Shown here: one piece after another, positions 28,167 to 37,441 of the stretch
How the letters are laid out: each line of letters starts with the position of its first letter
Position numbering within the stretch: the stretch's first letter is position 1
Assembly: GCA_902564235.1 (NCBI GenBank)
Contig: CACFAG010000001.1
Location: 191,284-237,868 of the forward strand
DNA length: 46,585 nt
Source of the DNA: an uncultured Prochlorococcus sp.
Lineage (GTDB): Bacteria > Cyanobacteriota > Cyanobacteriia > PCC-6307 > Cyanobiaceae
Direction of reading: 5' to 3'
Translations under genes and position numbers: made by a program
The notes under the pieces: model-generated
What the model was told of the DNA's origin: nothing
Seen by the model: only the letters and a program-made list of their open reading frames with translations
Databases searched by the model: none

Positions 28167-28991
28167 ATGTTCAATCAACTAGAAACTCTCTCTGATGAAC
28201 AAACTGAAAAGCTTTATACAATTAGAAGATACATTAAGAGTCTTGAAAGTGTTTGTATTGCTTATTCAGGAGGAGTTGACAGTACATTAGTAGCATCATT
28301 AGCATTCGAGCAATTAGGTAGCAAAGCAATTGCAATAACTGGTATTTCTCCCGCATTAGCTAATACACTTCGCGTAGAAGCAAGAAATCAAGCAAAGTGG
28401 ATTGGAGTAAAGCATTTAGAAATTAAAACATCAGAATTAGACCAATCAAGTTATAGTGAAAATCCCAAGGATAGGTGCTTTGCATGCAAAAAAGAGCTCC
28501 ACAAACATACAACCTACCTCTCCCAAAAACTTAATTACAAGATTGTTTTAGATGGAGTCAATCTTGATGATCTTAAAGATTATAGACCAGGTATACAAGC
28601 CTCAAAACAAGCAGGAGTTATCTCTCCCCTTGCAAAATTTAAATTATCAAAACAAGATATTAGAGATATATCGAGAGCATTAGGTTTTCCTTGGTGGGAT
28701 AAACCTGCACAACCTTGCTTATCATCAAGATTTCCTTATGGCCATGAAATAACTAGTGAGAGGCTAAAAATGGTTGAGAAAGCAGAAAAATATCTTAAAG
28801 AAGGTGGCTTATCGGAGGTTAGAGTTCGATGTCAAGGTTCAACTGCAAGAATAGAAATTCCCCAAGATGAATTAGAGCATTTTTTTAACAAATATAATTT
28901 TAGGGAGTTAGTACAGTATTTTTCTAACTTAGGATTTAATTGCACAAGCTTAGATCTTGAAGGACTAATAAGCGGAAAATTAAATAGGTAA
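28167..28991 (+). CDS. larE: LarE-like ATP-dependent sulfurtransferase (PP-loop)
   Basis: 274 residues from the ATG at 28167; an in-frame TTG at 28146 would add 7 residues without family support. The PP-loop SGGVDST is at 34-40. The KDRCFACKKELH motif places the sacrificial cysteines near 100, and DGVNLDDLKDYRPG and ARIEIPQDELEHF are typical of the family. LarE activates a carboxylate of the nickel-pincer precursor and donates sulfur from its own cysteine. No larB or larC is nearby, so the product here is uncertain. It converges on speD at a gap of 8 bases. Confidence 0.85.
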   Translation: MFNQLETLSDEQTEKLYTIRRYIKSLESVCIAYSGGVDSTLVASLAFEQLGSKAIAITGISPALANTLRVEARNQAKWIGVKHLEIKTSELDQSSYSENPKDRCFACKKELHKHTTYLSQKLNYKIVLDGVNLDDLKDYRPGIQASKQAGVISPLAKFKLSKQDIRDISRALGFPWWDKPAQPCLSSRFPYGHEITSERLKMVEKAEKYLKEGGLSEVRVRCQGSTARIEIPQDELEHFFNKYNFRELVQYFSNLGFNCTSLDLEGLISGKLNR

Positions 28992-28999
28992 ATATTGTA

Positions 29000-29434
29000 T
29001 TAAACAGCCGTTCTTGTTTGTTTAGGTACTGCTGAAGGTGGATTTCTTTCAATGACGCGCAAAGAATGTTCTTTGGCTTTCAAAGATTCAATTAAATATT
29101 GACTTGCTAGTTCAGGCATCATATTTTGACCACAAGTAAAAATATCGACTGCAGAATAATTAGATTCAGGCCAAGTATGTATCGAAATATGAGATTCTGC
29201 CAATAATGCAATTACCGTAACCCCCTGGGGCTCAAATTTATTACTTATTAAATTCAAAACAGTTGCATTTGCCAATTTAGCAGCTCTGTTTAAAATACAG
29301 CGCAAAAAGGATTCGTCATTTAATTTTTCGCAATCACATCTATACAGTTCCAATAAAAGGTGTTTACTTTGATGACTTAATTTCTGCTCATCACTAAAAG
29401 AACTTAAAATTTGACTTTTATTGTAGATTTCCAT
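29000..29434 (-). CDS. speD: S-adenosylmethionine decarboxylase proenzyme
   Basis: Makes decarboxylated SAM for spermidine synthesis. 144 residues, the small bacterial type that self-cleaves. The cleavage site is Glu80-Ser81 in LLAESHISIHTWPE, where Ser81 becomes the pyruvoyl cofactor. His82 and Cys101 (VDIFTCG) are the conserved processing and catalytic residues. The extra N-terminal helix and a C-terminal QTRTAV tail are typical of cyanobacterial forms. It lies 52 bases downstream of recF on the same strand, a known cyanobacterial neighbourhood. Confidence 0.96.
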   Translation of the reverse strand: MEIYNKSQILSSFSDEQKLSHQSKHLLLELYRCDCEKLNDESFLRCILNRAAKLANATVLNLISNKFEPQGVTVIALLAESHISIHTWPESNYSAVDIFTCGQNMMPELASQYLIESLKAKEHSLRVIERNPPSAVPKQTRTAV

Positions 29435-29486
29435 TGAATAAATTTATATGAATTTAAGATTAGCTAAAAAAACATGCTTTATGAAA

Positions 29487-30578
29487 TTATAAGTGAATCA
29501 TTTGTGAAGAGTCTAAGAAAGACTGATTAAATTTATCTAAATGTGTCGCACTTATAAAACATTGACTATCTTTTCCAACAGAATTTAATAACAAATTTTG
29601 CCTGGTTAAATCTAATTCCGCTAAGACATCATCCAATATAAGTATGGGAGGGGCATTTAATGTTTTAGTTAATAAATCTAGTTCAGCCATCTTTAAAGCC
29701 AAGATAAAAGTCCTTTGCTGTCCTGATGAACCATATTTTCTAACTGAAACATTATTGATCAGAAACTCAAAATCATCACGATGAGGGCCAAAATTACATT
29801 TGCCAGTCAATGCTTCTATTGAACGCTGATTTAAGAGTTGTTCTGCTATTTTTTTACTAATAACTTCTTCTTCCTCTTCTTCTGGACTTATATTGTGTAT
29901 CCCCGAAAGATAATTTATATCTATTTGCTCTTTAGATTTACTTAAATGATTATGCCAATATTCAACATATGGTTTTATTTTTAATAAAGCCCTTCTTCTG
30001 CGCCTAAAAATTCTTGTACTTATTATTGACATTTGAATGTCAAAGCTTTCAACAATATCTGAGGATTGGTTTTTTAAGAAACTTTCCGATCTCCAAAAAT
30101 GACTTCTTTGCTTTAAAAGCCTGTTAAATCTAATTATCAGGTCTAAATATACTGGTTCAAGCTGAGATACGACCTTATCAATCCATGTTCTTCGATAACT
30201 TGGTTCACTTCTAACAATATCTATATCATTAGAACAGAAACATACACTCCGAATATAATTCTTTATTTCACTCTGTTTTTTCAAGATTGATTCATTGACG
30301 TAAATTCTTTTTGGGCCTTTCCGGAATAAATTTAACTTTAGATCGTCTTTAAAATTTATCTGTCCTATAACTACAGCCATATCACTATCATTCTCTATTA
30401 AATCTTTATCGCTTAATGCTCTATTAGATTTTAATTGACTTAAAAATTCAACCGATTCAAGTAAATTTGACTTACCAATACCATTACAGCCAAGAACAAT
30501 TGCTCTTTGCTCTCTTAGATCAATTTCAAAACTTTTGTGGTTCCGAAAATTTTTAATTTTTAATTTATTTAAAAAAAT
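29487..30578 (-). CDS. recF: DNA repair ATPase RecF with non-canonical start
   Basis: RecF loads RecA at gaps with RecO and RecR. From the ATT codon at 30578-30576 the frame gives 363 residues: FLNKLKIKNFRNHKSFEIDL, Walker A GCNGIGKSN (30-38), the signature YGSSGQQRTFILALKMAE, and Walker B PPILILDDVLAELD. An ATG at 30380 would lose Walker A and 66 residues, so it cannot be the real start. Upstream in frame there is no ATG, GTG or TTG. Two out-of-frame ATGs (30591 and 30595) would join the frame if the A8 mRNA run were 7 or 9 long. Either ATT initiation, slippage, or a sequence error explains this. Confidence 0.9.
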   Translation of the reverse strand: MFLNKLKIKNFRNHKSFEIDLREQRAIVLGCNGIGKSNLLESVEFLSQLKSNRALSDKDLIENDSDMAVVIGQINFKDDLKLNLFRKGPKRIYVNESILKKQSEIKNYIRSVCFCSNDIDIVRSEPSYRRTWIDKVVSQLEPVYLDLIIRFNRLLKQRSHFWRSESFLKNQSSDIVESFDIQMSIISTRIFRRRRRALLKIKPYVEYWHNHLSKSKEQIDINYLSGIHNISPEEEEEEVISKKIAEQLLNQRSIEALTGKCNFGPHRDDFEFLINNVSVRKYGSSGQQRTFILALKMAELDLLTKTLNAPPILILDDVLAELDLTRQNLLLNSVGKDSQCFISATHLDKFNQSFLDSSQMIHL

Positions 30579-30585
30579 TTTTTTT
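30571..30585 (-). repeat. A8/T7 homopolymer pair at the recF 5' end
   Basis: In the mRNA, eight A (30585-30578) are followed by seven T/U (30577-30571). This slippage-prone stretch lies exactly between the two upstream ATGs and the recF frame. Loss or gain of one A would place one or the other ATG in frame. Confidence 0.85.
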
Positions 30586-30655
30586 GTGCATTCATTAATT
30601 AAATTAGCTAAGTTTAAAATATTTAGATTTTCTTTAAAGAAATTGAAAAATTAAA

Positions 30656-30729
30656 GGGCATGTAGCTCAGTTGGATAGAGCATCAGATTCCGGTTCTGAG
30701 AGTCGTGGGTTCGAATCCCTCCATGCTCG
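30656..30729 (+). tRNA. tRNA-Arg (anticodon CCG)
   Basis: 74 bases. Acceptor GGGCATG pairs with CATGCTC (one G-U), with discriminator G. The D-arm GCTCAGTTGGATAGAGC and T-arm GTGGGTTCGAATCCCTC are intact. Anticodon loop TTCCGGT gives CCG, reading the rare CGG codon. CCA is not encoded. It is divergent from recF and converges on the GNAT-like gene with 11 bases between. Confidence 0.97.
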
Positions 30730-30740
30730 TAACACGATTT

Positions 30741-31187
30741 TTAAAGTTTATATCCCATAACTCTTATTCCATTTGGATCTAATATGAATCCACTTTCTTC
30801 TAAACTTTTAAATGAAGAGACTGGAGCCTGTACAGAAATACTACATCCAGGCATTTCTCTATTTATTTTCTCAAGAGTCACTTGAAGCAATATTAAATAA
30901 TAAAGTTGCTGATTCTTTCCTGGTAATGCACTTAAATTCCATAAGTTAGCATTCAATCCCCTGTCAGATGTAACCCTTACAAAGCCATATAATTTATTTT
31001 TTAATTCACTCTGTATGGTAAAAAAGAAACTACTTTTCTGAATAGCCTCAGAAAGAGATTTTATTGGAAATGTATCACAACCACAATTAGCTAAAAGTTT
31101 ATTAACTTCTTTAGCTAATGGAATTTGAGAAGAGTTAATAAAATAACCTTCAGGAAGAACAATTTTTTTTTTAGAAAAATATTGCAA
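30741..31187 (-). CDS. GNAT-like acetyltransferase, unknown substrate
   Basis: 148 residues. I recognise only a distant acyltransferase pattern: a central strand KNKLYGFVRVTSDRGLNANLWNLSALPG, a helix QQLYYLILLQVTLEKI, and a C-terminal KSLEESGFILDPNGIRVMGYKL in which the xxxGF element is typical of GNAT ends. The usual Q/RxxGxG/A acetyl-CoA loop is poorly conserved. It lies 3 bases after ppc on the same strand, so it is probably read with it. It could also be an unrelated lineage-specific protein. Confidence 0.5.
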   Translation of the reverse strand: MQYFSKKKIVLPEGYFINSSQIPLAKEVNKLLANCGCDTFPIKSLSEAIQKSSFFFTIQSELKNKLYGFVRVTSDRGLNANLWNLSALPGKNQQLYYLILLQVTLEKINREMPGCSISVQAPVSSFKSLEESGFILDPNGIRVMGYKL

Positions 31188-31190
31188 TTA

Positions 31191-34160
31191 TTAACCTGTA
31201 TTTCTCATGCCAGCTGCTATACCATTAATTGTTAAAAGTGCCCCCCTCAATAGTTCACTTCTACTGTAAGCTCTTCTGGATTCATCTTTATCAATAAGAA
31301 ATTCGCTTATTGGGGGCTGTCTTGTTTGATCTCTAAGTCTTCTTAAAAGTGAAACCTGCAAAAAACCCAATGGAATGATCGTTTTATTTCTCAAGCTTAC
31401 TGATGATTTTAAGTCTCTATCAGATTCAAGAAGCTTATTTTTACCAGTAATTTCAAGTATTAAAGATTTTGTAAGTTTATATTCTTTTGAAATTACTTCA
31501 AAAATTAAATCAAAAGAATCTTTATTTTGTTTACTACCAAGAGTGTCAACATAATATCTGGCAACTTCCAAATCCACCTTTGATAAGGTCATCTCTACCT
31601 TAGAGATTAGCATCCTAAAAAATGGCCACCTTTGATGGAGAACTCTTAATAATTCAATTTGTTGTGGGTCTGAATTTAATTCAGATGATAATGCAGTGCC
31701 AACTCCAAACCAACTTGGCAAAAGAAATCTACTTTGTGTCCAACCAAATACCCAAGGAATAGCTCTTAAACTTGACAAATCTTTTGCGCCTTTCTTTCTT
31801 CTCGCAGGCCTACTAGATATCTGTAATTTACTTATTTCTTCTATTGGAGTGACCTCTTGAAAGAAATTTAACAAATCTGGATTTTCATGAACTAATTTTC
31901 TATAGTGAGACCTTGATTTTTCTGCCAGCCTAGACATTAATTGATTCCATTCTGGAGTAGCATCAAGTCTATTATTTACCAAACTATTTTGAATAACAGC
32001 TGTTGTAACAGTCTCAAGATTGTACAAGGCCAGTTCTGGAAGACTATATTTAGAAGCCAAAACTTCACCTTGTTCTGTTATTTTTATTCGTCCTTTTAAA
32101 GTACCACTTGGTTGTGCCAATATTGCCTGATAGGCTGGTCCTCCCCCTCTACCAACAGAACCACCTCTTCCATGAAAAAGTCTTAAGAGTATATTATTTT
32201 TACATGCCAAGTCTTGAAGAGCTATTTGGGCTCTATGAATTTCCCAATTACTAGAAACAAACCCTGAATCTTTATTGCTATCGGAATATCCAAGCATTAA
32301 TTCTTGAAGTGGTTTAAAAGATTCTCCAACTTTTGGCAATAATGATCTATAAAAATCTAATTTAAACAACTTTTCCATTACTTCTGGTGCTCTTTTAAGA
32401 TCTTCAACAGTTTCGAAAAGAGGAACAACTAATAATTTTGGCTTTTGTGAATTTTGGTCAAGTAATCCCATTTCTTTTGCCAGTAGCAGAACTTCAAGCA
32501 AATCAGAGGCACTATGACTCATTGAAATTACATAAGAATGACAGATACGACTCCCAAATTCTTGCTGCAATCTCTTAACCATTTTAAAAACTGAAAAGGT
32601 TTCTTCTGTAGACTTTTTCCAGTGGACATCAGAGGGGATTAGAGGTCTTTTGGTATTTAATTCTTCTACAAGCCATTTAATTTTCTCTTCCTCAGACATT
32701 TGTTCATATAAGACCGATAAATCAAGATAATTTGTAAGCTCTTGTAGAGCATCACTATGTCTTGTACTTTCTTGACGAATATCTAGACTTGCTAAAGAAA
32801 ATCCAAAAATATGAACCTGAGTAAGTAATGTATTTACAGCCTCACAAGTTAAATCAGTACTAATCAGGCTATTTTTAATCAGTTCAAGATCATAAGTAAA
32901 TTCACTTACTGATTTGTAATATAAGTTGTCCACTTTATCTACATTTTTAGTATCCGTCTCTCCCTCAATATCAAACTTCCACCCACTTTCAGCTAAAAAA
33001 TTATTTCTTTCTTGTGTTAACCTAAGTTTTTCTAAAATATAACTTAATTTCAATCTGTAGGGTTCTGATCTATATCTTGTCGCCCTCGCTTCATAGATTT
33101 CTGGAAACTTAACCCTATCTGTCTCGAGTGACTCTAATAGAGAAGAACTAACTTGACTCCATTGCATCGAGACGCTTAATTGATCTCTAAGATTAGTTGT
33201 TGCGATAATATATCTTTCCAACATCAACTGTCTTTGGTAGCATGCAGTTCTCCATGTTATCTCAGGAGTGACAGATGGATTACCATCCCTATCAGAGCCT
33301 ACCCAAGAACCGAAGTTACAAAAAGATTCAGAGGGCATCTGAACATCAGGATAATTCTCGGTCAGTGCTTCAGCTATCCTGCCTCTCAATTGAGGCATTG
33401 CATTAAATAAAACTTGCTGAAAATAATGTAAGGCGTAATCTACTTCGTCTAAAACTGAAGGTTTAAATTGATGCAATTCATCTGTTCTCCACCAAAGTCT
33501 TACTTCCTCTTTTAATTGAATTTTAAGAGAATTTATTTCTTCTTTTGTTAAGAATTGCTCAACCTGTATTTTTTTTAACAAATTTGCGACTCTGGTTTGC
33601 TTATGTCTAATCGTATGTCTTACTATCTCAGTCGGATGTGCAGTAAAAACTAAACGAATATCCATTTCCTGTAACAACGCCTCTAATTTTCCTGGAGGTA
33701 CATTTAATTTCCTCAGTCTATAAAATAACTCTCTAAAAGTTACTGGAGCATTTTGTCTAGCCAATGCTGGGGCAAAAGGATCAAGATTATCGGGCGATTT
33801 TTGAACGTTCTGATTTGTAAAGCTTTGAATATATCTATCTTCCTCAACTCTTTGTTCCAAAATATTCACTAATTGAAAATACAACGAAAATGCTCTTGCT
33901 GCTGCAATGGATTCTGCCAAATCCATAGAATTTACAATATCAACAATTTCATTTTTAAAAGTTTTTGAACTATCGCCATCAATTTGTTTTGAATAACTTA
34001 ATTCTTTAAGCTGTATCAATCTCTCTGCTTGATCATTTGGGCATTCTTCTCTAAGAACTGATTCCCATAGGTCCTCTATTAAAAGACGATTTTTATCAAG
34101 TGGATCATTGTTACTTCTCAGATCCATGTTATTAATTTTTATCTGTTGAAAAGATCCCAT
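31191..34160 (-). CDS. ppc: Phosphoenolpyruvate carboxylase
   Basis: Anaplerotic carboxylation of phosphoenolpyruvate to oxaloacetate, 989 residues. The catalytic histidine is His175 in [26 protein letters not shown], the glycine loop [15 protein letters not shown] and the [12 protein letters not shown] stretch are all present, as is the family C-terminus [10 protein letters not shown]. There is no N-terminal phosphorylation site of the plant type. A second in-frame ATG 11 codons in is possible, but I keep the longer start recalled from close relatives. It is followed by the GNAT-like gene. Confidence 0.97.
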   Translation of the reverse strand: MGSFQQIKINNMDLRSNNDPLDKNRLLIEDLWESVLREECPNDQAERLIQLKELSYSKQIDGDSSKTFKNEIVDIVNSMDLAESIAAARAFSLYFQLVNILEQRVEEDRYIQSFTNQNVQKSPDNLDPFAPALARQNAPVTFRELFYRLRKLNVPPGKLEALLQEMDIRLVFTAHPTEIVRHTIRHKQTRVANLLKKIQVEQFLTKEEINSLKIQLKEEVRLWWRTDELHQFKPSVLDEVDYALHYFQQVLFNAMPQLRGRIAEALTENYPDVQMPSESFCNFGSWVGSDRDGNPSVTPEITWRTACYQRQLMLERYIIATTNLRDQLSVSMQWSQVSSSLLESLETDRVKFPEIYEARATRYRSEPYRLKLSYILEKLRLTQERNNFLAESGWKFDIEGETDTKNVDKVDNLYYKSVSEFTYDLELIKNSLISTDLTCEAVNTLLTQVHIFGFSLASLDIRQESTRHSDALQELTNYLDLSVLYEQMSEEEKIKWLVEELNTKRPLIPSDVHWKKSTEETFSVFKMVKRLQQEFGSRICHSYVISMSHSASDLLEVLLLAKEMGLLDQNSQKPKLLVVPLFETVEDLKRAPEVMEKLFKLDFYRSLLPKVGESFKPLQELMLGYSDSNKDSGFVSSNWEIHRAQIALQDLACKNNILLRLFHGRGGSVGRGGGPAYQAILAQPSGTLKGRIKITEQGEVLASKYSLPELALYNLETVTTAVIQNSLVNNRLDATPEWNQLMSRLAEKSRSHYRKLVHENPDLLNFFQEVTPIEEISKLQISSRPARRKKGAKDLSSLRAIPWVFGWTQSRFLLPSWFGVGTALSSELNSDPQQIELLRVLHQRWPFFRMLISKVEMTLSKVDLEVARYYVDTLGSKQNKDSFDLIFEVISKEYKLTKSLILEITGKNKLLESDRDLKSSVSLRNKTIIPLGFLQVSLLRRLRDQTRQPPISEFLIDKDESRRAYSRSELLRGALLTINGIAAGMRNTG

Positions 34161-34213
34161 ATAGTTATTATGTCACAAGTGAAAATATTCAGATGAAATA
34201 TTTATTTAAATAA

Positions 34214-35332
34214 TCAAACATTATGATCTTCACTCTTGATCATATCTTCAATAGAAATTTTCATTATCTGCTCAATAGATAGACCTTTTTCATATAGATT
34301 AATCCATTTCATAGATTGATTGCCTTCTTCAAGCACTCCATAGATAGGATTCAAAAGATGTTTCATATTAAATTTTTCTGCGGTGGGTAATAAATCTGAT
34401 AATAGGTTTTGAATCCATTCTCTACATATAACTTTTTTGCCATCTTGCCAGTTAATTAACTTTGAATTCAGACTATCTTTGGCAGCATTAATTTCATTTT
34501 GATCGCATATTTCTACCAATTCATCACTAGAAAAAATACTGGCGTTTAAAGGATCTAAAATATTTATATTCTCAAAAAGACTTAAAACCCTTAGTTCTAG
34601 CATGGCGGTTATCGCTAAAAGCAAGTTAATATCATAAACAAAATCGCAAATTCTTAATTCCAAACGATCAAGAATTAAAGGTCTTTGGGGACCATTTGGT
34701 CGGATTGAAGACCAAAAATGTCTAATGTTTTGCATTTTTTTATTAGATATATTTTCCTCAATCCAATCGATATAAGACTTATGACTTACAAAAAAAGGTA
34801 CCCTACTTGGTGTTTTGGGAAACTGCATCCATCTCTGAGAGTGATTCTCCGTAATTTTATTATTTAAAAAAGGTGAACTAGCACTTAGTGATAGATATAA
34901 AGCAGCCTCAGATCTTATTAGTCTAATAGCTGCGAAAAGCTTATCTAAATCATCTATTCCTATGTTTATATGAACACTTGAAGTTGCAATAGAGATTCCA
35001 TAATTATCTTGTATAAATTGATGATAAATATTATCAATATCAGATCTTTGAAATTGAATATCGTGTTTAAAACAAAGAGTGGATGAAGGAATGATTGTTA
35101 ACTCTTTTTTATTAAGCCATCTTCTTAACTTTTTTCTCGGATTTATCAGTTTATCGTATAAAAACTTGTAGTCTTTTTCAGGTGTTGTTATGTATTCAAC
35201 GTTTCTATTATCTGGCTCTTTTACAAAATCGGCAAATTTTTTCTCAATATCTCCCGAAACACCAATATGAGAATCAAAAGAACCTGTGAAAAGTTCTACC
35301 TCAAAACCTTTATAAAGATTATCTTTACTCAT
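34214..35332 (-). CDS. gshA: Glutamate-cysteine ligase, cyanobacterial type
   Basis: First step of glutathione synthesis: glutamate + cysteine + ATP to gamma-glutamylcysteine. 372 residues. Recognised as the cyanobacterial GshA branch by GFEVELFTGSFDSHIGVSGDIE at the N-terminus, by the ATSSVHINIGIDDLDKLFAAIRLIRSEAALYLSLSASSPF block, and by RPLILDRLELRICDFV. It overlaps trpE by 4 bases and is translationally coupled to it, which is odd metabolically but seen in marine picocyanobacteria. Confidence 0.93.
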   Translation of the reverse strand: MSKDNLYKGFEVELFTGSFDSHIGVSGDIEKKFADFVKEPDNRNVEYITTPEKDYKFLYDKLINPRKKLRRWLNKKELTIIPSSTLCFKHDIQFQRSDIDNIYHQFIQDNYGISIATSSVHINIGIDDLDKLFAAIRLIRSEAALYLSLSASSPFLNNKITENHSQRWMQFPKTPSRVPFFVSHKSYIDWIEENISNKKMQNIRHFWSSIRPNGPQRPLILDRLELRICDFVYDINLLLAITAMLELRVLSLFENINILDPLNASIFSSDELVEICDQNEINAAKDSLNSKLINWQDGKKVICREWIQNLLSDLLPTAEKFNMKHLLNPIYGVLEEGNQSMKWINLYEKGLSIEQIMKISIEDMIKSEDHNV

Positions 35333-36849
35333 TTATCTAAACAGGCCAATGCTTTTAGTATCCCCTTAGCTTTATTTATTGTCTCTTGATATTCATTTTC
35401 AGGAGAAGAATCAGCAACAATTCCCGCACCAGCCTGAACCGATACATCATATTTTCCGTCTTTTGAGGGTTTAACTATCATGCTTCTTATTGTAATTGCC
35501 GTATTTAATGCACCATTAATATCAATAGATCCGTAAACACCCGCATAAGGTCCTCTAGCATCTTTTTCAAAGTCTTTAATCAATTGCATAGCTCTTATTT
35601 TTGGCGCACCGGTTACCGTTCCAGCCGGGAAACATGCCTTGAGCAAATCCCAGACATCAGTATTGCTTTTTAAAATTCCCTCAACTTCACTCACTATGTG
35701 CATAACATGTGAATATTTTTCAATAACCATTAAATCTTTAACCTGCACAGTACCAATTTCGCAAACTCTTCCGAGATCATTTCTCCCAAGATCTATTAGC
35801 ATTACGTGCTCTGCTATCTCTTTTGGATCTCTTAATAAATCCTTTTCTAATTCCAGATCTTGTTCAGAATCATTTCCTCTAGGTCTTGTACCAGCTATCG
35901 GTCTTAAGCTTGCAACAATTTGACTTTTTTTATTTTTTTCAGCTTTAACCATTACTTCAGGACTAGAACCTATCAGGTACCATGTGCCAAAATCAAAAAA
36001 TGACATATACGGAGATGGATTAACCATCCTTAAACTTCTGTACAAATTAAAGGGGTCATTTTTTACCTCAGTGTGAAATCTTTGACTTATAACTATTTGA
36101 AAGATATCTCCTTTTCTTATATATTCTTTTGCCAAGAGAACAGCATCCTCAAAAGCTTTTTTCTTCCAGTTACTTTTAAGATCTAAATTCAAGTTCTCAT
36201 TCTCGTTCCAATCTAAAAACTCATTTTCTTTTAAAGGAACTTTCATTAAATTTCTAGTCTTCTGAATTTTAGATATTGAGTTTAAATATATTTCTTCAAT
36301 AGAAGACTCTTTTGAAGAAGTTGTATCTGCGTAAACTATTGCGGTTATACATCTTTTGATTTGATCAAAAATCACTAACTGATCAAAAAACATCCAAGAA
36401 CCATAAGGTATGTTGTTTCCTTCTATTTCATTTATTGGAACACTTGGTTCTATTCGATGAATTAATTCATAACCCCATGAACCATATAATTGTCCAACCG
36501 ATGGTAAGTCATCAATCATGAATGATTTATATTCATTTGTCCAATTTCTTAAAATATCAAATGGATCCCCTTTGAATATTTCTGTTTTTCCATTATTCCA
36601 AGTTTTAACTATTTCTTCTCCATAACAAACCGCTTCCCAAAGAGGTTTCGTAGCGACAATACTCCATCTACCCAAACTTTCTCCACCTTCAACAGACTCA
36701 AGAAAAACACCATGGGAATTTTTTTCAGATAGTTTTAACCAGGTCGATAGTGGAGTTTCTAAATCTGCCGGCCATGTTTGCGTAATAGGTATAAAATTTT
36801 TACCCTCTTTATGGGCCTTAAAAAAACTTTCTTTCTGTGAGCTGATCAT
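35329..36849 (-). CDS. trpE: Anthranilate synthase component I
   Basis: Chorismate + ammonia (from TrpG) to anthranilate in tryptophan synthesis. 506 residues. The N-terminal domain has the FLESVEGGESLGRWS tryptophan-feedback site near 50. The catalytic C-terminal domain shows GDIFQIVISQRF, SPSPYMSFF-like NPSPYMSFFDFG, IAGTRPRG, HVMLIDLGRNDLGRV and FPAGTVTGAPKIRAMQLI. There is no fused glutaminase domain. No Trp-codon leader peptide is apparent in the 59-base spacer upstream. It lies between psaD and gshA. Confidence 0.96.
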   Translation of the reverse strand: MISSQKESFFKAHKEGKNFIPITQTWPADLETPLSTWLKLSEKNSHGVFLESVEGGESLGRWSIVATKPLWEAVCYGEEIVKTWNNGKTEIFKGDPFDILRNWTNEYKSFMIDDLPSVGQLYGSWGYELIHRIEPSVPINEIEGNNIPYGSWMFFDQLVIFDQIKRCITAIVYADTTSSKESSIEEIYLNSISKIQKTRNLMKVPLKENEFLDWNENENLNLDLKSNWKKKAFEDAVLLAKEYIRKGDIFQIVISQRFHTEVKNDPFNLYRSLRMVNPSPYMSFFDFGTWYLIGSSPEVMVKAEKNKKSQIVASLRPIAGTRPRGNDSEQDLELEKDLLRDPKEIAEHVMLIDLGRNDLGRVCEIGTVQVKDLMVIEKYSHVMHIVSEVEGILKSNTDVWDLLKACFPAGTVTGAPKIRAMQLIKDFEKDARGPYAGVYGSIDINGALNTAITIRSMIVKPSKDGKYDVSVQAGAGIVADSSPENEYQETINKAKGILKALACLDK

Positions 36850-36908
36850 ATTAATAACGTCAGCCCAAATTATAATTATATTCTTCTCTTATATCAACTT
36901 TGAGAAAT

Positions 36909-37331
36909 TTAATCAAAAGTATTCTTGGTTGTAAATTTCAAACCAGCTGGATTAGGATTCTCACCTATACGCCTTGGATTATGGCCAACTTTTTCTCTAC
37001 CCTCATTAACTTTCTCAGAAAAAACACCATCTTTTGGGTGTAAAAATTCAATATCGCCACCTGGAAAAATTCGATAAATTTTGAAGTCCTCAATTCTCGG
37101 CTTGAAAGCTCTTAATTGTGTCCCTAATGCAAGGCATTGTTCTTTTCTTGCAAAGTACATTAAATTATCACCTTCATGCATAATAGCGGCCCCACCGGTG
37201 GGCAATTCAAATGCTTGTTCCTTGGAACTTTTCCATACAATTGCATATTTTTCTTCGGTTTCTGCTGAGTTTAATAAACCACCAGTACTTCCTATATGCT
37301 TTGGAAATTGACCAACTAAAGTTTCAGTCAT
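36909..37331 (-). CDS. psaD: Photosystem I subunit II PsaD
   Basis: Stromal subunit that docks ferredoxin on photosystem I and stabilises PsaC. 140 residues. Recognised by [55 protein letters not shown] and [21 protein letters not shown] with [18 protein letters not shown] after it. There is no transit peptide and no membrane segment. It precedes trpE by 59 bases. A perfect 14-base palindrome stands 17 bases before its ATG. Confidence 0.98.
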   Translation of the reverse strand: MTETLVGQFPKHIGSTGGLLNSAETEEKYAIVWKSSKEQAFELPTGGAAIMHEGDNLMYFARKEQCLALGTQLRAFKPRIEDFKIYRIFPGGDIEFLHPKDGVFSEKVNEGREKVGHNPRRIGENPNPAGLKFTTKNTFD

Positions 37332-37347
37332 CCTAGATTTTGAGTTA

Positions 37348-37361
37348 TTTCTTATAAGAAA
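37348..37361 (-). promoter_or_regulatory. 14-base perfect palindrome in psaD leader
   Basis: TTTCTTATAAGAAA is its own reverse complement and lies 17-30 bases upstream of the psaD ATG. Candidate roles are an operator, a 5' UTR stem, or part of the core promoter (TATAAG within). It matches no cyanobacterial regulator site that I can name with confidence. Confidence 0.45.
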
Positions 37362-37441
37362 CTAGCATTCATATTTTACAAAATCCAAAATTGATAAGAA
37401 ATTTTCTACATTATTTAATATATGTATCATTCGTTTATCAT

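Noticed and set aside
30378..30380. ATG at 30380 as the recF start
   Set aside because: It would remove the Walker A region and 66 conserved residues, leaving a non-functional RecF.
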